From assembly GCF_905475345.1 (NCBI RefSeq), contig NC_066596.1, positions 1,860,001 to 1,924,000 on the forward strand: a stretch of DNA of 64,000 nt. Direction: 5' to 3'. Below the pieces are notes generated by a model. The model saw only the letters and a program-made list of their open reading frames with translations, searched no databases and was not told the origin of the DNA. A program made the position numbers and the translations under genes. Each line of letters opens with the position of its first letter. The first letter of the stretch is position 1. This document shows, one piece after another, positions 27,538 through 50,964 of this stretch. This stretch comes from Vespula vulgaris (taxonomy: Eukaryota; Arthropoda; Insecta; Hymenoptera; Vespidae).

Positions 27538-28852
27538 ATAAAAGGTAAACTAAAAATTGAATTATATTATTTCAAAAGATTAGCATGCATGATATGAAAG
27601 TATTGAGGTATATTACTGTCATGAACAGAATTGTATATTTTGTGTGCTCTGTTGTCCTAAATTTATGTATTATTTTATATTATTCTATTATATAATTCAT
27701 TTGCTATTTCTAATGATAGTAACGAAATTTTAATATTTCCTTGATTCTAAATATTCAATATTTGCTTATATGAAAGATTAAAAAAAGAATCACTCAATGA
27801 AACATATAGTATAGATAAATAATATTATTGACAATAAAAGCAGCTAAGTAATTATAAAAACAGTTTTGTATAATATTACCATTTTTATCAAAACTGTTTT
27901 TATATATTTTGAATAATAATCTATATATGACAGCTATGAAACTATATTGAAAATTAGAAAATAATATAAGAAAATATTTTTTACACGCAAATGTCTTTCA
28001 AAAAAATAAACATTTTTGTAATTTAATAATAGCTTAGCTTTATATATATACAGTCAGGGACAAAAATAAGTCAACAGGTATTGGAAGTAGATAATGATGA
28101 CATTTAATTGAATTAACATGAATGTTATATACTTAAGTTTTATTTATTATGTATCCTTATAGGATATACTATATACGGGATTATTATTCAATAACTAATT
28201 GAAATTCATATTTATATTTTGGTGTAAACAAGTTGTATTTAACGAAAATGTCAGCTATTTGTCAAGAGATAGAAGTATTTACACTTATTTTTATCTCTTG
28301 GCAAATAGCTGACATTTTTGCTAAATACGATTTGTTTATACAAAAATGTACATTTGAATTTCAATTAGTTACTGAATAATATATACTACAAAAATACATA
28401 ATAAATAAAACTTAACTGTATAACTTCATCATTAACTATTTCCAGTACATATTTACTTATTTTTGTCTCTGACTGTATATATGAACAATCGAGGTGATGT
28501 ATAAAAATTCCTATTTTAAATTAAAGAAAATAAATTCTAAGCAAACACACAAATATTCATTGCTTTTTTGATACATAGCAAGTAAATATAATTAGCATAG
28601 TACTTTATAAAATCCATTAGAATATAAATATACATTATAATGAACAGATATCAAATTTACACTTATATCAATTAAAAAGATTAATTTATTATAAAATATT
28701 ACCATGACATAAAAACAAAGTTAAAGCAATATTATTCAAGAACTATCTTTTTGCTATTTCTATTATTTCATAAATTTTTAAAAAGTGCCTGATTACTATT
28801 AAGAAACTAATAGATTTTTCATTTTATTCTAATATCTAATAAAACATAAAAT

Positions 28853-28902
<50 letters not shown>

Positions 28903-31089
28903 CTACTAATAAAGAAGGTTGTGATATAAAAATAGTAATCAAAGAAAAAAATGTATTGCAAGTGCAAGAATATATATTGTTATGTGTTCCTTAGAATTTG
29001 TTTATACTCATTAGAAAGATTTATTACATAAATGCACACGAACTAATTAAAAGGAAATATAAAATAATAAAGAGTAAAACACAAAATATGCAATTCATTT
29101 TTATGCATGTCACATCATACTCTCATTCATGTTAATCAGTCATACAAGTATTAGAACTTTAATGATGTACTTAATCATTTGATGCTACTTAAAAAGTAGA
29201 TCAATATGAGGAAAATTTAAATTTCTTTTTTATAGAAGTACTTAGTTTTACTAAATTATATTTTATAGCATAACTTAGACGATGCAATGGAAAAAGACAC
29301 TCATAAATATTGGTATTGATTGTATTGTAATAATTTGCTTGCTTTTAAGAATATTTACTTGTATATAATGCAAAAAATTAAATTCAATAATTTAAATTAT
29401 CATTATGTGTAAAAGAGGTCTTTATATAATAACAGAATTGTAAATAATTGATTATCAACTGGTATACTAATAAAAAACATACAGAGGGAGCATATTTTTA
29501 ATCAGACAAATAGGTGTACTGTAACAGAGTGGCCTTAAATGTAAATCATTCCAAATATCATTTTTTACATGAATATATTGAATATTATGGGATATCAATA
29601 CACGCCTATTCGTGTATCTACTCTGTTTATTCTACAACATGTTGAAAGTGTTGAAGTTTTTGAATTTTAATTCCATTTTTATGAATGTTATTTATTATCT
29701 AATTGAGAGTTAGGTATGAGCTATAATGTATTGTATAATTAGTAGGCATAAAAATTATGAAACATGGCAAATTAAGAACTTGTGCATATAAAATATCATG
29801 TGCTCTTCCATTATTTCCTCATCAATTAAAAAGTAATAGTGTGAATAATATCACATTCCACTTCTTTAGTACAATGGAGCACATATTTCATCACTACAAA
29901 AAAAGTATTTTATACATTCGATAAACCAACTTTTTTTTCTTGTTTAGATGTATAAATAAGTAAATTACAAAAATTATATTCAGTGCTTGTTATTCAATTG
30001 TTCTTTATTATATTTAAACTTTCACATTTAAACTATATTATTTAATATATAGTGAACATAAGAAGTATTTGTAAAACAATTAATTTCATCTTATTACCTA
30101 TACAATTACAACATAATAAAGTTTAAGTAAAATTAATTGTTTTTACAAATACTTTTCATGTTCTCCATAAATTTTTGCCATGGATACTCTTTCTACCACT
30201 GTAGTATTGAAGGTTTAACATATCATGTATCATATATTATACTCCAGAGAATATAACTTTTATTTACGTTAATAACATTTATAATCATTGTAATTTGAAT
30301 ATAAGCCAGGATATCTTTTAAATAAAATCATGTGAAAATTTTGGTGGACGGATATAGTATATGTATAAAATTATGTGTGTTTATGTACACAGTGTGTCTA
30401 TAGATGCAATGAGTTATGTTCGATTTGACAAAGAGCAATAAAATAAAATCTTATTTCGTTAATATTATGAAAAAAGTAAATGAGAGGGAATGTAGAAATC
30501 TCGTTGCTGAATTATTCTATAAATATACTGTATATGTCATTTAAAGCAAGCACCTTTTGTACTTAATTAGAATATATATTAAAGATGTGAAAGAGTATAT
30601 AACTTGAAATATAGTCAGTATTCTGATACCATATTACTTAATAGATATTAAGATTTTCATTAAACATATTAGTCATTTGTTATTTGTCATAAAAGCCTTA
30701 TCATCTTTCGAAATTCTTTTTCATAACAGGAAAAAAGAAATTAATTTACAAAAAGCATTAAATGATTATTACTAATTATAATAATGTAGTTATTTTTAAT
30801 GACAGCTTATAATAAAATATTTTACTATACTTTATCAAGTTTATTTGTCCTACTGTTGAACGTCGTTTAATCAGTGATTATGTTTTGGTTTGTTGATATA
30901 GTTACTATGGTGCACAAACAAACAATGTGACATTTTTAAGATTCTTATTTAATTAATCTTACATAATGAATCGGAATTAACTGTTTCCAAAAAATAACTT
31001 TAAATAATTATAGAAGTCAATGGAGAAAAAGATAAAAAGATCACAAATTTTAAATATTAATATATGATAGAGGTAATAGAGAATAAAAC
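27538..31089. other. par-6 3' UTR and intergenic region
   Basis: AT-rich, no coding signal. Contains the palindromic MITE at 28051-28475, a TA array at about 28857-28895 and many AATAAA-like words, so the end of the par-6 transcript cannot be fixed by eye. Confidence 0.55.
28051..28475. mobile_element. Palindromic Tc1/mariner-type MITE
   Basis: A 425-base element whose two halves are near-complete inverted repeats. It starts CAGTCAGGGACAAAAATAAG and ends with the complement (CTTATTTTTGTCTCTGACTG), and is flanked by TA on each side. Internal blocks such as AATGTCAGCTATTTG and TCTATCTCTTG-like words recur in reverse near the centre (about 28250-28320). It has no open frame, so it needs a transposase in trans. 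TA duplication and CAGTC ends point to the Tc1/mariner superfamily. The halves differ by scattered substitutions, so it is not brand new. Confidence 0.88.
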
Positions 31090-34000
31090 ATGTCTTATGT
31101 AGAGCATGGACCTCGTGTTTTTTTTACCAGTAGACAGAATAATAATATGCCATTGGCTTATGGTGATTATATTGTACCAAAAAAGCGATTAGAGGGTCGT
31201 TTAAAAGTGTACGAATCTTGCTCAGATATTAGAGCTTGGAGTTCAAATCCTTTAGAGACCTCACAATATTTTCGTGAACTTGCAGAACATACTACTCCGG
31301 TTTGTATTAAACAATCAACATTAGGTATTATTTAAATGCATTATCTTAGATTTTATATATTATGTCTTATTTAATAATATTATCTAAATCATACATTTTA
31401 TTATTAAATTTCAAATATTTGCTTCTATTATAGTGTGGAAAAATAATACCGTTTAATGTAGTTATTGAGAACATCATAGGTCTAACTTCACAAGCCCAAA
31501 ATGAACTCCAAATACTTCGTAAAGAACTAAAAAAATATAAATCTCTTAAATTAACAAACGAACAAGAAATACATTTACGAACTTATGTATGTATATTATA
31601 GAATGTAAAGATATATTTATTTTCATGCTACTTTATTATAAAAAAACTATAATACTTTACTGTGATATGTTTCTTTTTGAAGGATGACAAAATTATTACA
31701 AATTATCAAAAAGAAAAACAAAATAAAAATAAAACCATGGTGAAAGCGTCATTAAAGGAAAACTTAAAAATCGTCAATAAATCTATTTCTTTGCCACATT
31801 TAGATTCATATTTATCTATCAGAATTAATTCTGAAAAAAGTATTCAGTATAATGATAGATATTATCGAGGCTTGTCATTGTTCGACCACATAGATTCGTT
31901 ATCATGCAAAGCTACATATTTATTACCAAAGTTAAGATCAATTTACTTTACCTCAAAAAATGATAATGATAAAAGAAATAAACATTCAAATGCGGAAACG
32001 GATATTGTTACAAATTTAGAAAATAAATATACCCAAGTTGGTAAGTCAGTTAAAATAACAAAATAAAATAATAATAAAAATAATAAATGTATAATTCATA
32101 TAAATAATAATTGAATATATTGATAAGCATGTGTAGAATATGCTGATATGTCTGTGCAAGTGATATGGGATGTTAATGAGACAGAAACTCAGACTGATTG
32201 TTTAACAGAGTATACAACATCTAGTGAAACTAAAATATCTTTGAACAGAGTATGTGTATTTGTATCACACTTATATATTTATTTATAATAATAATATAAT
32301 TATATTATATAGACTGAATCACAAATATCTACATATAAATATGATCATAAAAATAATCATGGAATTAAGAAACGAAAAATAAATACTCCTATGGAAAAAT
32401 ATATTAAAAAAGATTCTTCTATTGAATCTTATCATAGTGAAAGCGAATCTGAATCTACTAGTATAAGCGAAAGCGAATTTGATATTGAATTTTACGAAAA
32501 ATCTCATAAAGAAATTATTATACAAAAAGATAGTGAAATAATTGCATTAAAAAATGAATTTGGTGTAAGTTAATATTACTATCGTCTATTTTGAACACAT
32601 CATTAAATTGTACTTTAAAGCTTATTCATTGTTTAGGCAAAAGAAGCTGAAGTTGAAGAATTAAAAGAAATTAATAAAAATTTAGGAATTATGTTAAAGA
32701 AGAAGGATGAGAACTTGAATACTTTACGAGGAGGACTTAAAGTAAAATTCAACTTTACTTTATTATTTATAAGAATGTTAATACTTTTTGATTAATCTAA
32801 TAATTTCGCTTATAGATTTTACAAGAACGTTCTATGAAGTTGAATGAACAGAGAAATAATGAAATAGATGAAATGAAAAAGAAAGTAATAAAAATTATAA
32901 ATATTACTAATTGCATTATAAAATCAATAATTATTTTCTAGTTATACACGAATACGCGTATAATGGAACGATTAAAAATGGAGCTAAATAAAAAGTATGA
33001 TGCTTCTTTTTTACAATCACAAGAAATAGAGAAATTACGATTGCATGTTAAAGACACTGCTACTGTACTTGCTGAAAGAGATTCACTTATGGTAATTTAT
33101 AATGCTCCATGTTTTGAAACATTTTCAAATTTTGACGTTGTATAATAATCACGTCATCATCATTTAAGGAAAAAGTAAAAGAAATGGAACATCTTTCAAA
33201 AGAAGCAGAAAATTGTCGACTTGCTCTTGATCAATTAAAAGAAGCTATACGCGAGAAAGACGAATTACAAAAGCAAAATCTTGAACAAAAATGTATACTT
33301 AGTGATCAAGAGGATGAAATAAAACGTCTACTGATATTAATACAGCAAACATCGAGTACTCATAACGATCAGCAGGTAAAATTTCTTTCTATGTTTTTTT
33401 ATCATATATAAGACCATTACTTGCATGTGTATTTAAATATTACAATAATCATAACGTGATAATTATTTAAAAACAGAATAGAATGACCAATATATTGGAA
33501 GAGTTACAAACCGAAATAATAGAAAAAGATAATACAATTTCAAAATATGAAGAACAACTTCATTGCATGGAAGAAGAAATTAATAATTTCACAATTAAGT
33601 TGAAAAGTAGTTTGAATAATTTAGAAGAATTTAAAATCGCATATGAAGATATTTGTAGTCGTGTAAAATGTGAACACGATACTTGCGAACGAACCAAGCG
33701 TACATTATACACTGTAATGGAGGAATTACAAAGATCTAAACTGGAATATAAAGAACCTTTAGAACAAATAGAAAATGTTAAGAAATACTCTAAAGAATCT
33801 TTATGTAGTTCTCACTTGAACTATCATTTTATTTCATCCAGTTCAAATTCAGAAGGTATATTAACAATATGAATAAATTGCTCTGAAACATTAAAAAATT
33901 AAAATTACGATGTATCTTTCATTTTGGTTTTAGTTGATGAATCAAATATAATGATGTTCAAAAAGATACAAACATCGCAAAAAGATCTACTTGATAACAT

Positions 34001-36036
34001 CCAACTTCATCATGCAGAAACTGAAACTATTAATAATACAGTAATGCATGAATACATTGATTTCGAAAATCATTCGAATAAAGATGCTTCTGAACCTGAC
34101 TCATGGAATTCAGCAAAAGTAATTTACTTGCTTATAATTATAATTTATTAATTATACCAAAAATATTAAACGATTATAACTCCGTAATATATCTTATATA
34201 ATATTAAATTATAGACTGAAGTATCAATATTAAGTGCCAATAATAACGCAAATATTGAAAATACGATAGTTGAAGAAGTATCAAGATCGCTTATAAAAAT
34301 GCAATCTCTTATGAAGCAATTACAGATATATGCTGAGGATGAACGACCATCTTTAATTAAACAAATTCAAAGCCTTTATAAATATTTAATGAACAATAAA
34401 TCAGTAATCGTGTGGTCACCAGGTATATTTCCTTCATCTTTTAACTCAATATTTTTATAACTTATATGACTATAACTTCATAGATAAGAACACTAAAAGG
34501 CAACAGATTTATGAATTATATAATAAATACAAACAAAATTATGAAAAATATAATCCGTGTATAATATCTTCATATAAAGAGTTGCAAAAAGCTTTAATTA
34601 ATGAGGAATTGTTAAATCTACATGATGAGTACATTGATAAAATTTTTACAACTCAATTTAAACGTTCCATTACAAAAATGAATGAATTATCTACAGCTCT
34701 TCAAGGTAAAGCATATTTACTTGAAGAAAATAATATTTGATATATTATATATTCTTAATCAATTATGAAGGTGTTGGAGATGAACATACAAAAATAGTGA
34801 AAGAAGTAGTAGAAAAACAACAAAAGATTTTAGAAAAAGATACTGAAATTGCTCAATTAAAAGAAAAGGTTCGAATGGGTGAAGGTGATTGTATAAGACC
34901 AGAAAAATCAGAATGGGATGTAATTAAAGAAAATTTCAGAGTCCTTGATATTGAACTTAATGAAAAAAATCAACTGATAAAAGAATTACAGGATACGCTT
35001 ACATTAAATAATGTAAAATTATCGGCGTATATTACAGAATGTGATGACTTAAAATTTAAGAACAAAAATCTTATTGATAATAAAAATTCATTACTGAAAG
35101 AATGTAGTACAAGAAGTGACGAATTGAAAGAAAAATGTGAAGAAATAAATCAATTAGTAAAGCAATTACAAAATTTAAATGAAAGTATAATGATTACAAA
35201 TAACATGGAAAAAGAAATTGAACAATTAAAAATAAAGTTATTACTACATATTTCGACTATTTTTTTTTCATCCTTTATCTTATATGTATATTTAATTGTT
35301 CTTTTATAGGTTGAACTTGTTACAAGAAGAAAATATTAAACTGCGAAAGAAACTTACAGATACAAATGAAATCATTTGGAAGAATAATGAATTAATAAGA
35401 GACTTGAAAGATAAACAAGAGGATGATCAACATAATTTTGCATCTAAAGTTCTTAATTACGACACACTGCTAGCAGAAAGACAAAATATAATTAATAATT
35501 TAGAAAATACAAACTTGTCCATAAATGAAAGATTAAAAGATGCAGAAAAGAAAATTTTATCATTGAATAAGACAATTACAGAATTAAATGAACATAATAA
35601 CGAAATGAAAATGTTAGACGTTCTCCACGATGATGTTTCGATAGTCGAAAATAATATAACAAAATTAGAAACCAAATCTTCGAAATATAAATTAGAACTA
35701 TTAAACTATGAAAACATTAATAAAGAAAATGAACTAAGATTAGCTGCTTTTACAAAAGAAAATCAAATAATACAAAAACATATTGAAATTTTAAAAGAGA
35801 AATTATCAGTAAATTTGACGGAAGAAATTATTACTGATGATGAATTGAAATACAAATTGCAGTATCTTCCGAATGAATTATACAACAAAATTATGAATCT
35901 TAAAAACAAAGTAAATATATATGATGATGCACAGATAAAATATAATTTACATCAAAATGTGGATAAAGATTCTAAAGGTCGGTATTTCATCTTTCATCAA
36001 ATTTTATCTATTTCAATAATTATTAATAATATATTT

Positions 36037-36080
<44 letters not shown>

Positions 36081-36662
36081 TATAATAGTTGAGAAATATA
36101 AATCGAAACAAAAAGAAAAAGAGAATACCATAGAGGATCTCTGGAAAATACAGAATTTAATTGATGAAGTTGAAAAAAAGGACTTTGAAATAGAAAATTT
36201 TAAGAATCGTGTAGACGATTTATCTCAAGAAAATGATGATCTTTATAAAAAACTGAAGGTTTTTATAAATAATATATTTATAAAATATAATATATTTTAT
36301 AAAATATGTTATAATGTTTTATAAAATATAATATATAAAATATAATATATCATAATAATGAATATAATATTATATAAATATAATATTAAATATAATATTA
36401 ATTCATTTTTTGTACATTTATATCAAATATAGTTTCACAAAGAAGATTACGAAGATAAATTAACAATATTAAAAAAAAAATATGATAGCAGTATAAGTGC
36501 ACTTCATAAAAAACATAAAGAAAATATAGAACATTTAAAAATGAATTTTGAAGAAATTAATGGCGAAAAAATTATTTTTGATTCTGAGAGTTGGTTACAA
36601 GTATAATTCAATAACAAATATCTTTTATATATGAATATACGAAATGAAGCATTTAAATGAGA

Positions 36663-36694
<32 letters not shown>

Positions 36695-37703
36695 TTCTCA
36701 GAGCAAATTTATACTCTAAGAAAAATTGAATTTAATGAAATATTCTTATTCATTAAAAGAGAATAAAAATTCTCCGATATTAAATGCCTCACGTTGTATA
36801 TTTATAGTACCGTAAGTTTTTTATATGTTTATTCCGTAAATAATATAAAAATATATATATAATAATTATAGTCATTAAGTATTAAAGAATTAACAAATGT
36901 TCACAATCGAATATACTCATTGATGAATAAATTAGACATAAATAATGATCACATCAATCAAAAAACAATACTAAACGTTATTGATAAAGAAGACATGTGC
37001 GAAACATTAGATAAATTAACGAATATATGCGACAACGATAAAAAAGGTATGCTTGGATATATTATGTTTTAAAAAATATTAACAAATGATCTTTTATCCA
37101 TAATTAAAATTATATCTAATAATAAAAGATCCATCGATGGAAACGCAACATAAACAGATAGAACTACAAGAAGAAAAAACACGAATTCTAAACACGCATA
37201 ATTTAAAGCTAAAACAACATAATTCTTCTAAGACATTACTTAATCTACAGAAATATTCCTTACATAATAAGGATAAAGATGAAATTAAAGAAAAAAATAT
37301 CTTTCATAATAATGCTTGGGAAAGAACTATGTTCTTTGACCCAATTCCTCATAAAAAGAAATACAAATATAACTTAAATCCAGGGTATGCTTTGTATTTA
37401 TAAATCATAATATTTCATGTAATAATGCATGCTTATTGAGTATTTGATATAATTATCACTACACATAAATATTTATATTTTAGGTTGCAAGATAACAAAA
37501 AATATGCAAATAGAGATATAACATCGATATCTGCTAATAGAGCAACAAAAAAAAATACTGTAAGTTGAAATAATTTGTATAGCGATTAATTTATAGTGTT
37601 TAATGTGTAAATTTATATTGTTTATATATTTTAGATCGATTGGCAAAGAAAGAACTTCATTTATCAATGTAGTGTACATCATAAAAAAAGTAATATTTGT
37701 TGA
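31090..37703 (+). CDS. Large coiled-coil protein, 21 exons, not recognised
   Basis: Exons: 31090-31299, 31434-31586, 31683-32040, 32137-32249, 32313-32564, 32637-32741, 32816-32884, 32942-33091, 33169-33375, 33477-33855, 33934-34118, 34215-34422, 34484-34705, 34771-35236, 35310-35977, 36089-36258, 36433-36600, 36872-37046, 37129-37384, 37484-37559, 37635-37703. The phases agree at every junction and the sum is 4659 bases, 1552 residues. Residues 1-70 (MSYVEHGPRVFFTSR...) are not coiled-coil and look like a folded or docking segment. A Ser/Glu-rich stretch lies near 325-340. From about 350 to 1400 the sequence is Lys/Glu/Leu/Asn-rich heptad-like coiled coil with breaks. The tail has AWERTMFFDPIPHKKKYKY and ends KKSNIC. 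There are no membrane segments or enzyme motifs. It could be centrosomal, axonemal, Golgi or motor-associated; I do not assign a function. Some junctions, notably the weak first donor CCG/GTTTGT, may differ in life. Confidence 0.82.
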
Positions 37704-39413
37704 GAAAAGTGTAAAGACCATATTCAAAGAATATATGCATTACTTCGATTACTTCAGCAAAATATATACAGAAGACCATACTGATTACTACAATTTAATT
37801 ATTGACAAAAGTATAACAAGAGTGAAGTTGCAAAAATTTTTTGAAATGCATTTAATTCTTATAATTTTTTAGAAGATATTTTACTTGTTCTGTTATTGTT
37901 TGTACAAGCGAGATTATAATAATTGTGATTCCATTGAAAAACATCTTTTTTTATGATAAAGTAATTATTTAATGATTTTACTAAATATTTTATGAAAGAA
38001 GTTCATTTTTATAATTTCTGTATATTAAATAAATTTATAATTATAAATGTTGAAAGTAATTTTTATAAGTTTATCAATATTAACAGGGTATTAATGAAAG
38101 TCGTGAAAGATTGGTTATAATAATGTGTTTAAAACATAACGAATTGTATTATGAACAATTATTTATAATTTTACAATAAATATCTACGATAGAACCATCA
38201 TAGTATCGTACAAAATCTGTAATATATAGATGCTGCACACGAATCGTTCAGTAAATGATTTACTAAACATTTATGCTTTGTGTATACTATTGTGTATCTA
38301 AACACAGTTATTATTCCAACTATGAAGGTTGCCGCGACTAAACAAATGCTCCTTTATAGATAAACATTTATATACGTTGTATGTTGTAAATACAACATAG
38401 TATGTAAAATCAACGTTGTTGATAGAGCTATTTTCGCTATGCAACTTTATGTAATAATACAAAATTTAGCGAGTATAAAAAATATAAACATTTACTCTTA
38501 TAAGCATAATAATTAAAATGAATATTATATGAAAAGCTTTCAACTTGATATACTTGTTTGTACTTTACTATTTCTAAGATATAGTATACATTTTTTTTTT
38601 AGAAAATATATAGATGCGACATATTATGCGACGTTTGTTGCTATAAAAAAAAATTGTATCATAACATGATGTAATGATATATAATGACAAAAAGCTAATA
38701 GAGTTAAATAAAAAATTATAATTCAACTATAAATTCATGAAATAGAAATAGATAGCTAAAATGGGAATATAACAGTATTGTAAAATTGCATACACTTGAC
38801 AAAAAATTAAGTGTATACATGTATTCAATGTACACATGTCATTCGATTACGATGATACTGATAGTAATAGTCTATTTTTTTTATAAATACACCAAATGAT
38901 TTTTTTTACTAAGAAAAAAATAAAAATCTAAAAATTATTTTGTCAACATAATTCTCGTACGTAATATAGATCCTATAGATATAAATAATATGTGATAAGA
39001 GTGTAATATAAATATATCTTCTGAACACAAAACAAATTCATTTGTACATACTTCGAAATATACAATAATATTATATTAAATTTGATCATTATAATCGAGA
39101 AATCTTTTTATTTTTTAAGCTATAATAATAAAAGTGTTTTTGTCAATATCATAATTATAATAATTATAGAAATGACTTCATTCAGTGTCAGTTTTTATAT
39201 TTCATTACGATAGTATTTTTAAATAATGAAAAAAAAAGAAAGATATGTTATAATATAATAGATTTGGGTATATGTATTTACAAATCTAAATTAAAAATCA
39301 AACATGTCAGATAAAAAATAGTGTTTAATAATTTGCATACGAGTATGAAGTGTCTCTTCAAATCGATAAAATATGTATTTATTATTTAATAAATTAAACA
39401 TTTTTTTTCTTAC

Positions 39414-39668
39414 CAAAGATTCTATTGTGACAAAAGAATTGACTGTAAATATCCAATGTGCAACTGTAATCATTGCTTTTGTGCCACATAATGGATGTAT
39501 CTCACGAGTACCAAATAATCTTGCTAAAAACGCAAAACAAATTTTTGTTTTATACCTTTAACCAGAATATATGATTGAAAATATTTTCAACTTACCACAC
39601 AACCATTATTTTACGAGCATTCCTGCAAGTTTTCTGTTACTCCCTATATATGATAATTAAGGAAGAAA

Positions 39669-39762
<94 letters not shown>

Positions 39763-40151
39763 TAATAGTAAGAATTCACATATCGTATATATCCTTGCTG
39801 AGACTATAAATGAGCAATGTGAATGCAATTGAAATGAACGTTTAAAAAAATCAGAATTCGATGTTAATATTTATAAAAAGCTATTTTAATGACGTCCTTC
39901 CGAGTTAGTTTTTGTCACATAGGAAATGTGATCCAATCAAATCGAATAAACTATGATCGTGGAATTTAAAAAAAACATGAGAAATATATTTAATTATATA
40001 TGTAATGAAAATATTATTTCTTTACCTAAGACAAACTGAAAAGATTTATTTCCTTCACAGAATTTTACTTTCTTCAATGGTTCGTTCGAAAATAAGGATC
40101 TTTTACTTTGTGAGATATTTATGTTACTTCTTTATAAAAAGTCACGTTTTC
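39414..40151 (-). pseudogene. Possible decayed gene, two exon-like pieces
   Basis: Piece A (about 40151-40026) reads as protein-like in one frame (SKRSLFSNEPLKKVKF... to SFQFVL) and ends at a donor (TTAG/GTAAAG) in phase 1. Piece B (39523-39414) follows an acceptor (GCGTTTTTAG), fits phase 1, reads LFGTREIHPLCGTK then a hydrophobic stretch (AHWIFTVNSFVTIESL), and ends at TTTG/GTAAGA. Joined they would give a continuous frame, but piece A has an in-frame TAA soon after its only good acceptor (GAG-like TTTTACAG before 40151). The hydrophobic segment suggests a membrane protein, possibly a chemoreceptor, but I cannot place the family. It may equally be chance. Confidence 0.25.
39672..39724. repeat. 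(TA)n microsatellite
   Basis: About 26 TA units followed by CATATATA variants. The Tyr-Ile open frames on both strands come from it. Confidence 0.9.
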
Positions 40152-40276
40152 CTGTAAAATAAAGAACTTGCTTAATTGAAACATCGCGGTCATTGAAGGA
40201 GACTCACACATTGGATCACCCATCAATATATACATATATAAATACATACATACATACACACATACATACATATATG

Positions 40277-40317
<41 letters not shown>

Positions 40318-41510
40318 TGTATATGTATATGTGTGCATATATATATATATCACCAAAAGAAAAACGTTTTATAATACGAAACAAAAAGATTTGTAAATGT
40401 TTTTGTTTTTTGTCCAAATCATTATATTCGCTCATATTCTTATAGTTCTAGCTATAGTACATAAAACAAACACTAAAAATCATTCAATTCGAGTAATCCT
40501 ATTTAATGTAATTTGTATATATAGTAAATTATTGTATTTAAATGTACGCTTACGCCTAGCTGCATACAGTTTTCTTCATTTTTTTTAATAATATATAATA
40601 TAATAATATACTATGTCGCATATAAAAAACAATTACTTAGTATAGAGTACAAGATCGTTCCTTAGTTAAGTTTTTGTTTTTCTCATAATTATTTATATAT
40701 AAACGTAAGACCTCGTCCGTCTCTGAAATGAACGTGTTCCCTCGTTCCCCGAAAACTGTAAAAAAAATACGATTGGTGGATCAAAATGGTTCAAGAAGAA
40801 CGCATTTTCTACTTGAAGCAGCAATGAAGAACGTCTATTAAAGATTTCTGATTTCTATTTGGGCATCAATGAGAGTCATTGTCGAAGTAACGAAAGGTAG
40901 TAGAAAAGGTAGTAATATACTTTTCGTTTACTTAAATGTTGTAGACATATCTCTGAAAATTTCCAACGTAAGACGATTCTAATTTGAGTTGTGTGTGTGT
41001 TCTTTTTTCTTTTTCTTTCTTTTTTTTTTTCCTTTTTTTTCAGACAGTTTTTCTAGATATTATTATATATAATTTAATGACAATAATTTTCCAAGTAGAA
41101 TCAACAATGTATCGATCGCATATATATCGGCTATCAAATCTCACAACGCACCAAGGATCAGAGAGCGTTTTTCATTTTTCTATAAAGAGAGAAAGTGATC
41201 CCGGCTTTTGACTTACTCTGAAAAGTAAACTTGTGGTCGATAAAGTGCTGTAAGAAGCTACCATTATTTTTTGCAAGCGTAATTTAACGAATTAATTTAC
41301 GAATGGTATATATCTCTATCGTAGAAGAAATTTGACGCAAAGTTGCTTATTCCTGTACACTCTTTTTTATTTTCTGATAATCCTATTGCACTAATGTCAG
41401 GAATATACAACTTGCCAGAAATATATGAATATGGAATGAGGATAGAAGAAATATATATCGGATCTTACAAAAAAAAAAATAAAGATTAAAAAGAAATGAC
41501 ATAAAATAAT

Positions 41511-41592
<82 letters not shown>
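41511..41592. repeat. (AAT)n microsatellite
   Basis: AAT array of about 80 bases with a single phase slip near its middle. Confidence 0.9.
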
Positions 41593-41594
<2 letters not shown>

Positions 41595-42144
41595 GTAGTG
41601 TGTAATGTAAATCTACCAGCCTTACTTGACAACCATTTGGAAACGAGGGAACACACACCGATCTGCCGCTTTTCTGCTCTTATCTTAGCGGATTCCAAAG
41701 TGACCGTCCCCCTTTCCCCCAATTTAAGCTAAAAATGTGAAGTGTCATTTTGGTTGGCAGGTTTGAAGGTTCACCTTGTGTCGTGTCTGTGGTGTGAGAT
41801 CGCGCCGAGTCACCGACAACAAATGCGGTTGCTCTAGCTAAAGAGGCACGCGACATCGCGATGTTGCTGCGTCAACAATATAATCTGCTCCACGTTCCGT
41901 CTCCGCATCCTAAAATTATTTTTTTTTGATTAATAATAAATATTAATAATTTTTCACGCCAACAATGTTTATCGAATATATTTTATTAAAAATCCCAAAT
42001 GGTACAAATTTCAACATAATAAATATATATACATACATATCGCTTTTTCCAATAATGACAATTATAAAAATCATTAAAAAAAAAAAAAACTCACCATACG
42101 CGAGCTGGTAGAAGAGGGGGACGTGGCAGCAGAGGGAGGCACCG

Positions 42145-50964
<8,820 letters not shown>

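Larger units (their letters stand above)
37704..42094. other. Intergenic region with possible decayed exons
   Basis: AT-rich, with a long TA array (about 39672-39724), TA runs near 40285-40313 and an AAT array (41511-41592). Two weak minus-strand exon-like pieces at 40.1 and 39.5 kb are listed separately. At 41.6-41.91 kb the DNA is more G+C-rich. It may be a spliced 3' UTR exon of RanBPM, since an acceptor (AATAATTTTAG) precedes 41909 on the minus strand and a donor (TATG/GTGAGT) ends the last coding exon at 42095. The extent of that exon is not determinable. Confidence 0.45.
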
